From Acetobacter suratthaniensis (GTDB lineage Bacteria; Pseudomonadota; Alphaproteobacteria; Acetobacterales; Acetobacteraceae): a DNA stretch of 64,000 nucleotides. The notes below the pieces were generated by a model that was not told the DNA's origin, made no database searches, and saw only the letters and a list, made by a program, of their open reading frames with translations. Both the position numbers and the translations under genes were made by a program. This document shows positions 35,428 through 45,615 of the stretch, in pieces; within the stretch, counting starts at the first letter, position 1; each line of letters starts with the position of its first letter. The stretch covers positions 62,001 to 126,000 of the forward strand of contig NZ_JAFVMG010000001.1 of the NCBI RefSeq assembly GCF_017377745.1, written 5' to 3'.

Positions 35428-36447
35428 TTAGCCAGCGGGAACACCCTTGGTGGTGGAATACTCGAAATGCAGCGCCTGATCGGGGTGGACGATGGGGTAA
35501 AGCGCATGGGCGGCCATGGCAGCCTCGCTAAACCCTTGCAGGATCAGCTTGAGCTTACCGGGATAGGTGGCCACATCGCCAATGGCGAACACGCCGGGCA
35601 GGCTGGTTTCGCAGGTGGATGGGGTTACGGGAATGGTGGCGCGTGCCGTATCCATGCCCCAGCGTGCGACCGGCCCAAGATCTGTCGCCAGACCAAAGAA
35701 GGGCAGAAGCACATCGGCTTCAAGGGTGCGAATCTGACCATTCAGGTCAATCACATCCACGCCTTCCAGCTTGCCATCCTGACCGCGCAGGGCATGAAGC
35801 TGGTAAGGCACTACCTTTTCGATCAGCCCGGCGGCGACAGCCTCATCAAGCTGGCGCAGGCTTTCGGGTGCGCCTCGGAAGCGGTCGCGCCGGTGTACCA
35901 GATAGACGCGTGCGGCCTTGTCCTTGAGTGCTAGCGCCCAGTCGAGCGCGGAATCGCCCCCGCCCGCAATCACGATATGCCGGTTTTCAAACTCGGCCTT
36001 GCGGCGTACGTAATACTGCACCGCACCGCTGGTTTCGAAAGCTTCAAGCCCATCCAGCGGGGGGCGGTTTGGGCCGAATGCGCCAGCGCCAGCGGCGATG
36101 ATCACGGCCTTGGCTGCAAGGCTCGCCCCTTTATCGGTGCCGAGCACGAACTGTCCGCGCTGGCCGCTCAGGCTTTCCACCTTGTGGCCTAGCAGGCGCG
36201 GTGCGGCGAAGGGGGCAATCTGCTCATCAAGGCGTGCGATAAGCTGCGCACCTTCCACGGCGGGGCAGGCCGGAATGTCGTAAATCGGCTTTTCCGGGTA
36301 AAGGGCCGCGCACTGGCCACCGATTTCAGGCAGGACATCAATCAGCACGCAACGCAGGCGCAGCATGGCGCACTGAAAAGCTGCGAACAGGCCTGCCGGG
36401 CCTGCACCGATAATGGCTACGTCTGTTTCGGCCGGCATGTCGGTCAT
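35428..36447 (-). CDS. Ferredoxin/flavodoxin--NADP+ reductase, thioredoxin-reductase-like type
   Basis: The 339-residue flavoprotein belongs to the thioredoxin-reductase-like FNR group (FNR type 2). The FAD loop DVAIIGAGPAGLFAAFQ is at about residue 9, the NADPH loop IVIAGGGDSALDWALAL at about 156, and the C-terminal FAD segment is GVFAIGDVATYPGKLKLILQ, then GFSEAAMAA. It lacks the redox-active CxxC of true thioredoxin reductases, which supports an FNR role. The start at 36447 (MTDMPAETD) follows AGGA. The frame extends 52 codons upstream without conserved sequence. Confidence 0.85.
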   Translation of the reverse strand: MTDMPAETDVAIIGAGPAGLFAAFQCAMLRLRCVLIDVLPEIGGQCAALYPEKPIYDIPACPAVEGAQLIARLDEQIAPFAAPRLLGHKVESLSGQRGQFVLGTDKGASLAAKAVIIAAGAGAFGPNRPPLDGLEAFETSGAVQYYVRRKAEFENRHIVIAGGGDSALDWALALKDKAARVYLVHRRDRFRGAPESLRQLDEAVAAGLIEKVVPYQLHALRGQDGKLEGVDVIDLNGQIRTLEADVLLPFFGLATDLGPVARWGMDTARATIPVTPSTCETSLPGVFAIGDVATYPGKLKLILQGFSEAAMAAHALYPIVHPDQALHFEYSTTKGVPAG

Positions 36448-36604
36448 TGAGCATCCATCCTGCTTGTCTGGTCTTGCTGCGGGCATAGGGCCAAGAGCGG
36501 CCCGGATGCAAGAGCGGGCAGTCAGTGCAGGAAGGCTGCCGGGATATTGAGGCAGGGATATGGCCGTGCCAAACCGCAAGGGGAAAGGCCTGAAAACAGG
36601 CATG

Positions 36605-36637
36605 AAAAAACACGCGGCCCCGTACAGAGCCGCGTGT
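36605..36637 (-). terminator. Intrinsic terminator of icd
   Basis: ACACGCGGC (36610-36618) pairs with GCCGCGTGT (36629-36637). Read on the minus strand the stem is followed by six T. A second nine-base stem (36673-36681 with 36690-36698) lies closer to the icd stop. Confidence 0.8.
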
Positions 36638-36705
36638 AAAAAAACCGGGGATGGTGTGCGCCCCGGTGTGTTCAGGCCCGGATTTTATGCCGGGCCTGAT
36701 GTTTT

Positions 36706-37926
36706 TCAGGCTTTGGGCAGCGCTTTCTTGAGTGCTTCGTCCAGCACGTCAAGGAAGGGCTGTGTGTCGAGCCACTTCGCGCCATTGCCAACCAGCAGGG
36801 CGAGATCCTTGGTCATCTGACCGCCTTCAACGGTTTCGATGCAAACACGCTCAAGCGTGTTGGCGAAGTTGACGACATCTGGCGTATCATCAAAGCGCCC
36901 GCGATAGGCCAGACCGCGCGTCCATGCGAAAATGGAGGCAATCGGGTTGGTGCTGGTAGGCTTGCCTTTCTGGTGCTCGCGGTAGTGGCGCGTGACCGTG
37001 CCGTGTGCGGCCTCTGCTTCCACCACATCGCCCGAGGGGCTGAGCAGAACGGATGTCATCAGCCCAAGGCTGCCGAAGCCCTGTGCCACGATGTCGCTTT
37101 CCACATCGCCATCGTAGTTTTTGCACGCCCATACATAGCCGCCCGGCCATTTGAGGGCGCAGGCCACCATATCGTCAATCAGGCGGTGTTCGTAGGTCAG
37201 GCCCAGCTTTTCAAATTCGGCCTTGAACTCACGTTCGTACACGTCCTGAAACACGTCCTTGAACATGCCGTCATAGGCTTTGAGGATGGTGTTTTTGGTG
37301 GACAGGTAAACCGGCAGCTTGCGGTCGCGCCCGTAGGAGAGAGACGCGCGGGCGAATCCTTCGATGGACGCACGAGTATTGTGCATGCCAAGGGCCACGC
37401 CGGGGCCTTTGAAGTCATGCACGTCCAGCACCATCGGTTCGCCGCCATCTTCGGGAACGAAGTTGAGCGTGACACGGCCCGCACCGGGAATACGCGTTTC
37501 TGCCGCACGGTAGATATCGCCATAGGCATGACGGCCGATGACGATGGGCTTGGTCCAGTGCGGGACAAGACGCGGCACGTTGGAGCAGATGATCGGCTCA
37601 CGGAAAATGGTGCCATCAAGGATGTTGCGGATGGTGCCGTTGGGCGAGCGCCACATTTTCTTGAGGCCGAATTCCGTCACGCGCGCTTCGTCAGGGGTGA
37701 TGGTGGCGCACTTGACCGCCACACCGTAGCGCTTGGTGGCTTCGGCAGCGTCGATGGTGACCTGATCGTTCGTTGCATCGCGGTGTTCAATGCCCAGGTC
37801 GTAGTATTTCAGGTCAATGTCCAGATAGGGCAGGATCAGGCGCTCACGGATGAAGTGCCAGATGATACGGGTCATTTCATCCCCGTCCATTTCCACAACC
37901 GGGTTTTTGACCTTTATTTTCGCCAT
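36706..37926 (-). CDS. icd: NADP-dependent isocitrate dehydrogenase (eukaryotic-type)
   Basis: This enzyme converts isocitrate to 2-oxoglutarate, CO2 and NADPH in the TCA cycle. The 406-residue sequence begins [20 protein letters not shown], with the substrate segment [20 protein letters not shown] at about residues 90-109, [15 protein letters not shown], and the metal-binding [18 protein letters not shown]. This is the homodimeric type also found in mitochondria and many alphaproteobacteria. The start is clear. A 13-base-pair hairpin lies 31 bases upstream, and terminator stems lie downstream. Confidence 0.95.
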   Translation of the reverse strand: MAKIKVKNPVVEMDGDEMTRIIWHFIRERLILPYLDIDLKYYDLGIEHRDATNDQVTIDAAEATKRYGVAVKCATITPDEARVTEFGLKKMWRSPNGTIRNILDGTIFREPIICSNVPRLVPHWTKPIVIGRHAYGDIYRAAETRIPGAGRVTLNFVPEDGGEPMVLDVHDFKGPGVALGMHNTRASIEGFARASLSYGRDRKLPVYLSTKNTILKAYDGMFKDVFQDVYEREFKAEFEKLGLTYEHRLIDDMVACALKWPGGYVWACKNYDGDVESDIVAQGFGSLGLMTSVLLSPSGDVVEAEAAHGTVTRHYREHQKGKPTSTNPIASIFAWTRGLAYRGRFDDTPDVVNFANTLERVCIETVEGGQMTKDLALLVGNGAKWLDTQPFLDVLDEALKKALPKA

Positions 37927-37957
37927 TGTGAGATATTCCGTCTTCGAAGTTTTAGTG

Positions 37958-37997
37958 CGTCTGGCGTATGGAAGTTCATCAACGTATGCGCCAGACG
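37958..37997 (-). other. Strong hairpin in the icd leader
   Basis: The 13 bases at 37958-37970 (CGTCTGGCGTATG) pair with 37985-37997, including two G-T pairs, around a 14-base loop. It lies 31 bases before the icd ATG and after a 170-base gap from the upstream gene. There is no T-tract, so it looks more like a leader structure or operator than a terminator. Confidence 0.45.
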
Positions 37998-38169
37998 GAT
38001 TAAAGACCTTATGGCGGAACCGGAGAGAGCACTCTTCACAATCAGGACAGAAAATGGCGGCATCCCGCGTCTGTGGCGGTTTTTCGCCACAAAAACAGGG
38101 GTTACTAGCGTTGTTGTGACAAGTTGGGGGTTTGACGGGTGCGCGCGGCGCGGCTGTTTGCGCCGTGTT

Positions 38170-38943
38170 TCAGGCTGCGCGGCGGAACAGCATCGAATGG
38201 GCCGGGGTTTTACTGCCAAAATTGCGGTAAAGGGCAAAGCCGTAATCGTTAAACAGCCGGATGACAGTTTGCGGACTGAAAAACATGAGGTGCTCTGGTG
38301 GGCACATGGCATCCCACTGTGTCAGATCCGTGGGGGTACGCGGATGGTCGTAATTGGGGGCGGAGACATACACAAACCCGCCGGGGCGTGTCACGGCGCA
38401 GAGTGTCTGCATCAGTTCCGTCGGGCCGGGCAGATGCTCCAGAACCTCGGATGTGAAAACAAAATCAAATTGCAGGCCGCGTTTCTGGAACGCCTCCAGA
38501 CTTTCGCAATAGAACGTGCCGCGTTTAAAATGCGCTCTGGCATAATCGATACTGTTTTGGCTGATGTCCAACCCGGAAGCACGCCCCTTTAGCCGTGCAA
38601 ACGCGTCAACCATGAAGCCGCCTCCGCAGCCGATATCCAGCACATCTTTCCCTACGACTTGCGGCAGAAAGACCAGACTGCGCCAGAACGCTCTCCAGCG
38701 GCGGCTGGAGGCTTTGGGGTAGAAGGTGCTGGAGGCCTGCCGGTAAGTCGTTTGATAAAATAACTGGAGCGCGTCGTCTGATGGAAAGGGGGAGACGAAC
38801 ACCAATGCACAGTCCGGGCAGCGGAACAGATCGTATCTGTTGAGTTCAGGTCTGTGCACGTGGAAACTAAAAATGGCATGGGGGTTGCCGCAGACAGGGC
38901 AGGTCGCTTCCTGTGGTGTCGGCGGGTAAAGGGGCTCGCTCAT
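38170..38943 (-). CDS. Class I SAM-dependent methyltransferase with N-terminal zinc ribbon
   Basis: The 257-residue product starts with a zinc-ribbon pattern (CPVCGNPHAIF and FRCPDCALVFVSP), then a Rossmann methyltransferase domain with VLDIGCGGGFMVDAFARLKG (motif I), ASGLDISQNSIDYAR, FDFVFTSEVLEHLPGP (motif II) and RPGGFVYVSAPNYDH. The substrate is unknown; this layout is common in small-molecule or sugar methyltransferases. ATG 38943 is the likely start, although its ribosome site is weak; an upstream ATG at 39000 is possible. It sits alone between icd and tRNA-His. Confidence 0.8.
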   Translation of the reverse strand: MSEPLYPPTPQEATCPVCGNPHAIFSFHVHRPELNRYDLFRCPDCALVFVSPFPSDDALQLFYQTTYRQASSTFYPKASSRRWRAFWRSLVFLPQVVGKDVLDIGCGGGFMVDAFARLKGRASGLDISQNSIDYARAHFKRGTFYCESLEAFQKRGLQFDFVFTSEVLEHLPGPTELMQTLCAVTRPGGFVYVSAPNYDHPRTPTDLTQWDAMCPPEHLMFFSPQTVIRLFNDYGFALYRNFGSKTPAHSMLFRRAA

Positions 38944-39092
38944 CGCCCCAGTATCGCATGTGTGCGCGGGAGAAAACAGTACCCTAGGGACGAGGGACAT
39001 CTGTCATGCGGGCTGCGTTCCGTCTAACCAAAAAGCGGTTAGGGAATGTGCGGCAGTCTGCCAGGTATCAATTATAAAAGGGAAAAATATGC

Positions 39093-39169
39093 TGGGGCGA
39101 ACGACGGGGCTCGAACCCGCGACCACCGGTACCACAAACCGGCGCTCTACCAGCTGAGCTACGTCCGCC
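39093..39169 (-). tRNA. tRNA-His (GTG)
   Basis: A 77-base cloverleaf folds on the minus strand. The acceptor stem is GCGGACG paired with CGTTCGC, with an extra 5' G(-1) opposite C73 and an encoded CCA. The D-arm contains AGCTCAGCTGGTAGAGC, the anticodon loop is TTGTGGT with anticodon GTG, and the T-loop is GGTTCGAGCCC. The G(-1):C73 pair is the histidine identity feature. Confidence 0.96.
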
Positions 39170-39242
39170 ACACAGCAAGCGGACGTTTAGAGAAAACGCT
39201 CCCACCCGTCAACCGCAAGAACGCGTTCGGGCATGGAAAAAA

Positions 39243-40436
39243 TCATGCCCGGTTGTTTTTCCATGCTTCGATCCGGGCTACGGCCTCCAGCAGCACCTCT
39301 TCGCGTTTGCAGAAGGCGAAACGGATCAGGTTACGTGGTGGTGGGGTCTGCCCATTCGGGTCGTAGAAAGCCGAAGCCGGAATGGTGGTGACGCGTGCCT
39401 GCTGCGTAAGCAGGCGGGAAAAAGCCACGTCATCCATCCCGCTTTGGGGGCCATCCTGTGTGAATGGTGTAATATCAGCCATGACAAAATAGCTGCCCTG
39501 ACAGGGCAGAACCCGGAACCCGGCCCGTTCCAGCCCGGAGGAGAGGATCAGCCGCTTCTTGTCCATATCTCGTGCGAGTTCGGTAAAATAGGCGCTGTCC
39601 TTGTTCAGCCCGAACGCAACGGCCCGTTGCAGGTTGGGGGGCGTGGCAAAAACCAGATTCTGGTGCGCCTTGGACACAACGGCGGTCAGCGCCGGGGCTG
39701 CCGTGACATAACCCACTTTCCAGCCCGTAAGGGAAAAGCTCTTGCCCGCGCTGCCGATACGCAGGCAGCGGTCGCGCATGCCATCACGCGTCATGAGCGA
39801 GACATGCGGCGCACCAAAGGCGAGGTGCTCATACACCTCATCGCAGATGGCGTAGGTATCATGGCGGCGGACGAGGCTGGCGATAAAATCGAGCTCTTCG
39901 GTGCTGAATACCTTGCCGGTCGGGTTCATCGGGCTATTGAGCACAATGGCCTTTGTCCGGGAGGAAAAGGCGTCTTCCAGCGCCTTGAGCGGCAGCGCCC
40001 AGTCCGGCGCTTCCAGCCGCACAAGACGGGGAATGCCCCCAAGCTGGCGGATGACCGGCAGATACGTATCGTATAGCGGTTCCATCAGCACCACTTCGTC
40101 GCCCGGTTCGATCAGGGCGAGAAACGCTGCGGCGAGCGCTTCCGTAGCGCCCGAGGTGACAACCACCTCCGAATCGGGGCTGACGGTTATGCCCTGAAAC
40201 CGCAGGCTGGCATCGGCCACGGCCTGACGCAGTTCGGGCAGGCCGGTCAGGGGGGCGTACTGGTTGCGGTTGTCCAGCAGGGCGTCAGCCGCTACGCGCA
40301 CCATATCCTGCGGGCCTTCCGTATCGGGAAAGCCCTGCCCGAGATTGATGGCATCGTGCTGGCGGGCCAGCTCGGACATGATGGTGAAGATGGTTGTCGG
40401 CTGGGCCGCAAGGTTTCGATTGAGCGTTCTGGTCAT
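39243..40436 (-). CDS. PLP-dependent aminotransferase, class I/II (YbdL-like)
   Basis: The product is a 397-residue aminotransferase. Features: INLGQGFPDTEGP at about residue 31, VTSGATEALAAAF, LNSPMNPTGKVFS, CDEVYEHLAFG, and the PLP lysine in SAGKSFSLTGWKVGYV at about residue 236, with Arg in NLIRFAFCK near the end. The GQGFPD start and overall order resemble methionine/kynurenine-type aminotransferases such as YbdL. It probably transfers amino groups between aromatic or sulfur amino acids and 2-oxo acids, but specificity is inferred only from family. It ends 73 bases from tRNA-His. Confidence 0.87.
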   Translation of the reverse strand: MTRTLNRNLAAQPTTIFTIMSELARQHDAINLGQGFPDTEGPQDMVRVAADALLDNRNQYAPLTGLPELRQAVADASLRFQGITVSPDSEVVVTSGATEALAAAFLALIEPGDEVVLMEPLYDTYLPVIRQLGGIPRLVRLEAPDWALPLKALEDAFSSRTKAIVLNSPMNPTGKVFSTEELDFIASLVRRHDTYAICDEVYEHLAFGAPHVSLMTRDGMRDRCLRIGSAGKSFSLTGWKVGYVTAAPALTAVVSKAHQNLVFATPPNLQRAVAFGLNKDSAYFTELARDMDKKRLILSSGLERAGFRVLPCQGSYFVMADITPFTQDGPQSGMDDVAFSRLLTQQARVTTIPASAFYDPNGQTPPPRNLIRFAFCKREEVLLEAVARIEAWKNNRA

Positions 40437-40684
40437 GGGCAGGATTCCTTGCCCGTTTGCCGGGACTTCGTAAAATGAAAAAGACTCATGTCAAGATCGG
40501 GCAGGGCGCGTATGAACGGGTTTTAATGCCGGATCGATACAAATTCACATCTACCGATTGCCCGGCGGAGCAAGGCGTGCAAGTGTGGGACCACACGCCG
40601 CCGTGCGCCGGAACGGGTACGGTACGGCTGTGGAATGACAGGTACGGACAGCCCGCAAGCCGGGCTCATGACATGGTGTGCTGA

Positions 40685-41032
<348 letters not shown>

Positions 41033-41141
41033 TTTTTTCATGTCGGCGTGTCCGGTATGAAAGGCAGACGGCTGGCCCTTTGGTCATACAGTGCGTGTCG
41101 CGGGGTGCGGCACGTGTCTCAGGCTTTTAGGTGAGAAGAGC

Positions 41142-42587
41142 ATGGTAAAGAAAACAGCTTCGGCGGGCGACAGCAAGGCCGCTGCAATTGCCAAGGTTTT
41201 TGAGCTGATCCAGGAACACGCGATTGAGCTGGTGGATCTGCGCTTTACGGACACGCATGGCAAATGGCAGCATACGTGCCAGCATGTGAGCACCATTGAA
41301 GAAGACAGTTTTACCGATGGCTTCATGTTCGATGGCTCTTCCATCGCTGGGTGGAAAGCCATCAACGAAAGCGACATGGTGCTGCTGCCGGATGCGACCT
41401 CCGCTGTGGTGGATCCGTTCTCCGCTCGTCCGCAGTTGATCCTGTTCTGCGACATCATTGAGCCGTCCACCGGACAGCCCTACAACCGCGACCCGCGCTC
41501 CACCGCAAAGCTGGCTGAGCAGTACCTGAAGTCTTCCGGTCTGGGTGATACGGCGTTCTTCGGCCCCGAAGCCGAGTTTTTTGTGTTCGACAACGTGCAG
41601 TTCGGCACGGGCCCGAACTACGGCAAGTACCAGCTCGACAGCATCGAAGGGCCTGACGCCTCCCTGAAGGACTTCCCCGAAGGCAACATGGGCCATCGCC
41701 CCGGTGTTAAGGGTGGTTACTTCCCCGTTGCTCCGGTTGACAGCGAAAGCGACCTGCGCGCCGAAATGCTGGCGACCATGGGCGAAATGGGTCTGGCAAT
41801 CGAAAAGCACCACCATGAAGTGGCGCAGTCCCAGCACGAGCTGGGCACCAAGTTCGAAACGCTGGTGCGCGCTGCCGACTTCATGCAGATCTACAAGTAC
41901 TGCGTGCACAACGTTGCCCATTCCTATGGCAAGACGGCCACGTTCATGCCCAAGCCGATTTTCGGTGATAACGGGTCGGGCATGCATGTCCATCAGTCCA
42001 TCTGGAAAGACGGCAAGCCCACCTTCGCGGGTAACGGCTATGCTGATCTGTCCGACACGGCGCTGTACTACATCGGTGGTATCATCAAGCACGCGAAGGC
42101 GCTGAACGCTTTCACGAACCCCTCCACCAACTCCTACAAGCGTCTGATCCCCGGCTTTGAAGCGCCGGTGCTGCTGGCTTACTCCGCCCGCAACCGCTCC
42201 GCTTCCTGTCGTATCCCCTACGCGACCAGCCCCAAGGCAAAGCGCGTAGAGGTTCGCTTCCCCGATCCGACCGCCAACCCCTACCTGGCGTTCGCCGCCA
42301 TGCTGATGGCTGGCCTGGACGGCATCAAGAACAAGATCCACCCGGGCGATGCCATGGACAAGGATCTGTACGACCTGCCGCCCGAAGAACTGAAGCAGAT
42401 CCCGACCGTTTGCGGTTCGCTGCGTGAAGCTCTGGAAGCTCTGGCGTCCGACAATGAATTCCTTCTGGCCGGTGGCGTGTTCACCAAAGACCAGATCGAA
42501 AGCTATATCGCTCTCAAGTGGAACGACGTGTATCGCTTCGAACACACGCCGCACCCGGTTGAGTTCGAAATGTACTACTCTGTCTGA
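41142..42587 (+). CDS. glnA: Glutamine synthetase type I
   Basis: This dodecameric enzyme makes glutamine from glutamate, ammonia and ATP. The product has 481 residues. Visible motifs: [21 protein letters not shown], the ATP-site region [19 protein letters not shown] and [20 protein letters not shown]. The adenylylation loop [10 protein letters not shown] keeps the Tyr that GlnE modifies, so control by adenylylation is expected. The start at 41142 ([12 protein letters not shown]) follows GAGAAGAG. Codon bias is strong. A terminator follows at 42648. Confidence 0.96.
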   Translation: MVKKTASAGDSKAAAIAKVFELIQEHAIELVDLRFTDTHGKWQHTCQHVSTIEEDSFTDGFMFDGSSIAGWKAINESDMVLLPDATSAVVDPFSARPQLILFCDIIEPSTGQPYNRDPRSTAKLAEQYLKSSGLGDTAFFGPEAEFFVFDNVQFGTGPNYGKYQLDSIEGPDASLKDFPEGNMGHRPGVKGGYFPVAPVDSESDLRAEMLATMGEMGLAIEKHHHEVAQSQHELGTKFETLVRAADFMQIYKYCVHNVAHSYGKTATFMPKPIFGDNGSGMHVHQSIWKDGKPTFAGNGYADLSDTALYYIGGIIKHAKALNAFTNPSTNSYKRLIPGFEAPVLLAYSARNRSASCRIPYATSPKAKRVEVRFPDPTANPYLAFAAMLMAGLDGIKNKIHPGDAMDKDLYDLPPEELKQIPTVCGSLREALEALASDNEFLLAGGVFTKDQIESYIALKWNDVYRFEHTPHPVEFEMYYSV

Positions 42588-42647
42588 TTGTGTGGGGGGC
42601 TGAGTTTTTCAGCCCCGCCCGTTCTGACGGATTGTGATGTTATGAAG

Positions 42648-42677
42648 ACGCGGCCCTTTTTGGGTCGCGTTTTTTTT
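42648..42677 (+). terminator. Intrinsic terminator of glnA
   Basis: ACGCGGCCC (42648-42656) pairs with GGGTCGCGT (42662-42670) around TTTTT, followed by eight T. A further GGGGCTGA/TCAGCCCC stem lies just after the glnA stop. Confidence 0.9.
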
Positions 42678-42731
42678 ATGGGGCATGGTGTGGTGCTTGC
42701 GGGCGCGGGGTGGATGGGTAATCCTGCACGC

Positions 42732-42968
42732 ATGTGGAAAGAACCCTACCTTGAGCCCTGCTGCCGTTCGGCTCTGCACAGGGTGTCGCTGGCTGGAGCG
42801 GCGGGGCGACCGAAAGGTCTGAAAGACGACCCATGCCTTGAGCGCATGCAGCGCATGGGGTTTGTCACCTGTTCTGCTGAGGGGCGGTTTGTCATGACGC
42901 CTGCTGGCCGGCAGCGTCACGCACAGGAAATCCTGCGTCACGGGCTGCATGCCCGTTCAGAAACATGA
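42732..42968 (+). CDS. Small hypothetical protein, possible winged-helix piece
   Basis: The product has 78 residues from the ATG at 42732 (MWKEPYLEPCCRSAL). The C-terminal half (LERMQRMGFVTCSAEGRFVM, TPAGRQRHAQEIL) has the shape of a winged-helix wing and recognition segment. It overlaps the next gene by four bases (ATGA at 42965), so it is translated with the S24-like regulator. The start is uncertain: the frame is open back to 42588 across the glnA terminator, and no good ribosome site is visible. The family is not recognised. Confidence 0.55.
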   Translation: MWKEPYLEPCCRSALHRVSLAGAAGRPKGLKDDPCLERMQRMGFVTCSAEGRFVMTPAGRQRHAQEILRHGLHARSET

Positions 42969-43627
42969 TTGCTGCACAGGATGTCTGGCTCGCCCTTGAT
43001 ACCCTCGCGCGTGAGCGGGGGCTGACACCTTCCGGGTTGGCGCGCGCCGCCGGGCTTGACCCGACAGCGTTCAACCCATCCCGCAGGAGCGAGGGGGAAG
43101 GTCGGGTGCGCTGGCTGTCTTTGGGCAGTCTGTTGCGTGCGCTTGATGTGCTGGACACACCGCTGAGTGTTTTTGCCGCCGGGCTGGAGAAAAGGCCATT
43201 ACCATCTTGGGGGGCGGAGCAGGCGCTGGAGACAGTCGCTGCTGAGGGCGGAATGTGGGGGCTGCCGCTGTCGCATCTGGGGCAGGATGGGCTTTTTGAC
43301 AGGCATGGCCTGCCCACTGGCGCCGCATGGGAACGGATGGACTGCCCCTTCAATCTGTCTCCGCCGGCCTATGTCGTGCGGATTGATACCGACCTATGCG
43401 AACCTGTGCTGCGCGAAGGGGCTTCGGTTGTGCTGCTGCCCGGCCTTGCCGTGCGTGCGCAGGATCGGGTTTTGCTGGTTGTGCCGGGCGAAGCCCCCTG
43501 TGTCGGGATCATGAGCGAACAGACGCCCGGGGTTATCCGCCCGTTTGATGCACCAGAAGGTGAGGGCAGGGTCGTTCCTGACAGCGAAGGCCATTACCTG
43601 CACCGGATTGTTATGACCACCGCCTAG
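42965..43627 (+). CDS. HTH regulator with degenerate S24/LexA-like domain
   Basis: The 220-residue product has an N-terminal helix-turn-helix ([20 protein letters not shown]) and a C-terminal S24-like beta domain ([20 protein letters not shown], then [18 protein letters not shown]). Where active S24 proteins have G-D-S-M-E-P, this one has T-D-L-C-E-P, so the nucleophilic Ser is absent. The usual Lys also seems replaced (EAPCVGIM). It is therefore probably a non-cleaving DNA-binding regulator. It is coupled to the small gene upstream by ATGA. The target is unknown. Confidence 0.7.
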   Translation: MIAAQDVWLALDTLARERGLTPSGLARAAGLDPTAFNPSRRSEGEGRVRWLSLGSLLRALDVLDTPLSVFAAGLEKRPLPSWGAEQALETVAAEGGMWGLPLSHLGQDGLFDRHGLPTGAAWERMDCPFNLSPPAYVVRIDTDLCEPVLREGASVVLLPGLAVRAQDRVLLVVPGEAPCVGIMSEQTPGVIRPFDAPEGEGRVVPDSEGHYLHRIVMTTA

Positions 43628-43734
43628 CCACTTATGGGCTATCTTTGCCGGTAGCGCGAAAAAAATGCGTCAACTCGTGTCGGGCATGCAGGAACCGGCT
43701 GACTTTTTCCTTTATTTCCCTTAAAGGGAGCAGC

Positions 43735-45540
43735 ATGACCGATACACCTCTTTCGCTCATCCGCAACTTTTCCATCATCGCACATATCGATCATGGAAAA
43801 TCCACTCTGGCGGATCGACTCATTCAGGCTTGTGGCGCCCTGACCGCGCGTGAAATGACCAATCAGGTTCTGGATAACATGGACCTGGAGCGCGAGCGTG
43901 GCATCACCATCAAGGCGCAGACCGTGCGCCTGTCCTACCCGGCAAAGGATGGTAATACCTACATCCTGAACCTGATGGACACGCCCGGACATGTTGACTT
44001 CGCGTATGAAGTCAGCCGTTCGCTGGCCGCGTGCGAAGGCTCGCTGCTGGTGGTGGACGCCTCGCAGGGGGTTGAAGCCCAGACACTGGCAAACGTGTAT
44101 CAGGCCATAGATGCCAACCACGAGATCGTGCCTATTCTCAACAAGGTTGATCTGCCAGCCGCCGAACCTGAACGCGTGAAGGCGCAGATTGAGGAAGTGA
44201 TCGGCATTCCGGCGGATGATGCGGTGGAAATTTCCGCCAAAACCGGCCTGAATATCGAAGGCGTGCTCGAAGCCATTGTTACCCGCCTGCCGCCGCCGCA
44301 GGGTGATGCGGAAAAACCCTTGCAGGCCATGCTGGTCGATAGCTGGTATGATCCCTATCTGGGCGTGATCGTGCTGGTGCGGATCAAGGAAGGCCGCCTG
44401 AAAAAGGGCATGAAAATCCGCATGATGTCGTCTGGTGCGGTGCATCAGGTTGATCAGGTCGGGGTGTTCGCGCCGCGCATGATGGCTGTTGACAGCCTCG
44501 GGCCGGGCGAGATGGGGTATATCAACGCCGCCATCAAGACCGTAGCCGACTGTAATGTGGGTGATACCATTACCGATGATCGCCGCCCGGCCGCGACGGC
44601 GCTGGAAGGGTTTAAACCCTCCATTCCCGTTGTGTGGTGCGGTCTTTACCCGATTGTTGCGGATGACTTCGAAAAGCTGCGTGACAGTCTCGCCAAGCTG
44701 CGCCTGAACGATGCTTCCTTCCACTACGAGGCGGAAACATCGGCAGCTCTTGGTTTTGGCTTCCGCTGCGGGTTTCTGGGGCTTTTGCACCTTGAAATCA
44801 TTCAGGAACGCCTGTCGCGCGAGTTCGATCTCGACCTGATCGCGACAGCGCCTTCGGTGGTGTACAAGATCGAGCGCACCAATGGTGAGCGCGAGGAACT
44901 GCACAACCCGGCCGATATGCCCGATCCCTCTCTGATCGAGCGGATCGAGGAGCCCTGGATCAAGGCTACCATCATGGTGCCCGATGAATATCTGGGAGCC
45001 GTGCTGACCCTGTGTACGGAGCGGCGTGGTTCACAGATCGATCTGACCTATGTGGGCAGCCGGGCCATGGCGGTCTATCGCCTGCCGCTGAACGAGGTCG
45101 TGTTCGATTTTTACGACCGCCTGAAATCCCTCACGCGTGGTTATGCCAGCTTCGATTACCAGATGGATGGCTACGAGGAGAGTGACCTCGTGCGGATTTC
45201 CATTCTGGTCAATCAGGAGCCGGTGGATGCGCTGTCCTTTATCGCGCATCGCTCGGCGGCGGAAACGCGTGGCCGTTCCATTTGCGCACGTCTCAAAGAC
45301 CTGATCCCGCGCCAGTTGTTCAAGATCGCCATTCAGGCGGCTATCGGTAGCCGTGTTATCGCGCGTGAAACCATTGGCGCGCTGTCAAAAGACGTGACCG
45401 CCAAATGTTATGGTGGTGATATTTCTCGCAAACGCAAACTTCTGGAAAAACAGAAGGAAGGCAAAAAGCGAATGCGCCAGTTCGGCAAGGTTGAAATTCC
45501 GCAGAGCGCTTTTCTTGCAGCGCTCAAAATGGAACACTGA
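43735..45540 (+). CDS. lepA: Elongation factor 4 (LepA)
   Basis: This 601-residue membrane-associated ribosomal GTPase promotes back-translocation and initiation fidelity. Motifs: [18 protein letters not shown] at about residue 13, [30 protein letters not shown] and NKVDLP. The LepA-specific C-terminal domain ends [20 protein letters not shown], then [11 protein letters not shown]. The start at 43735 follows AAAGGGAG and gives the normal length; the frame extends 30 codons upstream without conservation. metX follows 96 bases later. Confidence 0.96.
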   Translation: MTDTPLSLIRNFSIIAHIDHGKSTLADRLIQACGALTAREMTNQVLDNMDLERERGITIKAQTVRLSYPAKDGNTYILNLMDTPGHVDFAYEVSRSLAACEGSLLVVDASQGVEAQTLANVYQAIDANHEIVPILNKVDLPAAEPERVKAQIEEVIGIPADDAVEISAKTGLNIEGVLEAIVTRLPPPQGDAEKPLQAMLVDSWYDPYLGVIVLVRIKEGRLKKGMKIRMMSSGAVHQVDQVGVFAPRMMAVDSLGPGEMGYINAAIKTVADCNVGDTITDDRRPAATALEGFKPSIPVVWCGLYPIVADDFEKLRDSLAKLRLNDASFHYEAETSAALGFGFRCGFLGLLHLEIIQERLSREFDLDLIATAPSVVYKIERTNGEREELHNPADMPDPSLIERIEEPWIKATIMVPDEYLGAVLTLCTERRGSQIDLTYVGSRAMAVYRLPLNEVVFDFYDRLKSLTRGYASFDYQMDGYEESDLVRISILVNQEPVDALSFIAHRSAAETRGRSICARLKDLIPRQLFKIAIQAAIGSRVIARETIGALSKDVTAKCYGGDISRKRKLLEKQKEGKKRMRQFGKVEIPQSAFLAALKMEH

Positions 45541-45541
45541 A

Positions 45542-45615
45542 CCTGCCCTGCCTGTCGGGTGTTCCTGTAAACGGGAAGTAAGGTGTTCTTCCCCCTACAG
45601 GCCCGACGGGTCAGG
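45542..45615 (+). ncRNA. Long hairpin in the metX leader, riboswitch-like candidate
   Basis: Nested pairing can be drawn across 45542-45615: CCTG with CAGG (45542-45545/45612-45615), CCTGTCGGG with CCCGACGGG (45551-45559/45602-45610), CCTGTA with TACAGG (45564-45569/45596-45601) and GGGAAG with CTTCCC (45573-45578/45588-45593). That is about 25 pairs, ending 21 bases before the metX ATG. No T-tract follows. I cannot match it to SAM-II. Function unproven. Confidence 0.4.

Noticed and set aside
36973..38592. Plus-strand open frame of 539 codons
   Set aside because: Antisense to icd and the methyltransferase; its frame follows the complement of conserved codons and it has no domain.
41127..42554. 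Minus-strand open frame of 475 codons
   Set aside because: Exact shadow of glnA, which has strong codon bias that leaves the opposite strand open.
42591..42617. Stem just after glnA considered as the main terminator
   Set aside because: It lacks a T-tract; the stem at 42648-42677 with eight T is the better terminator.
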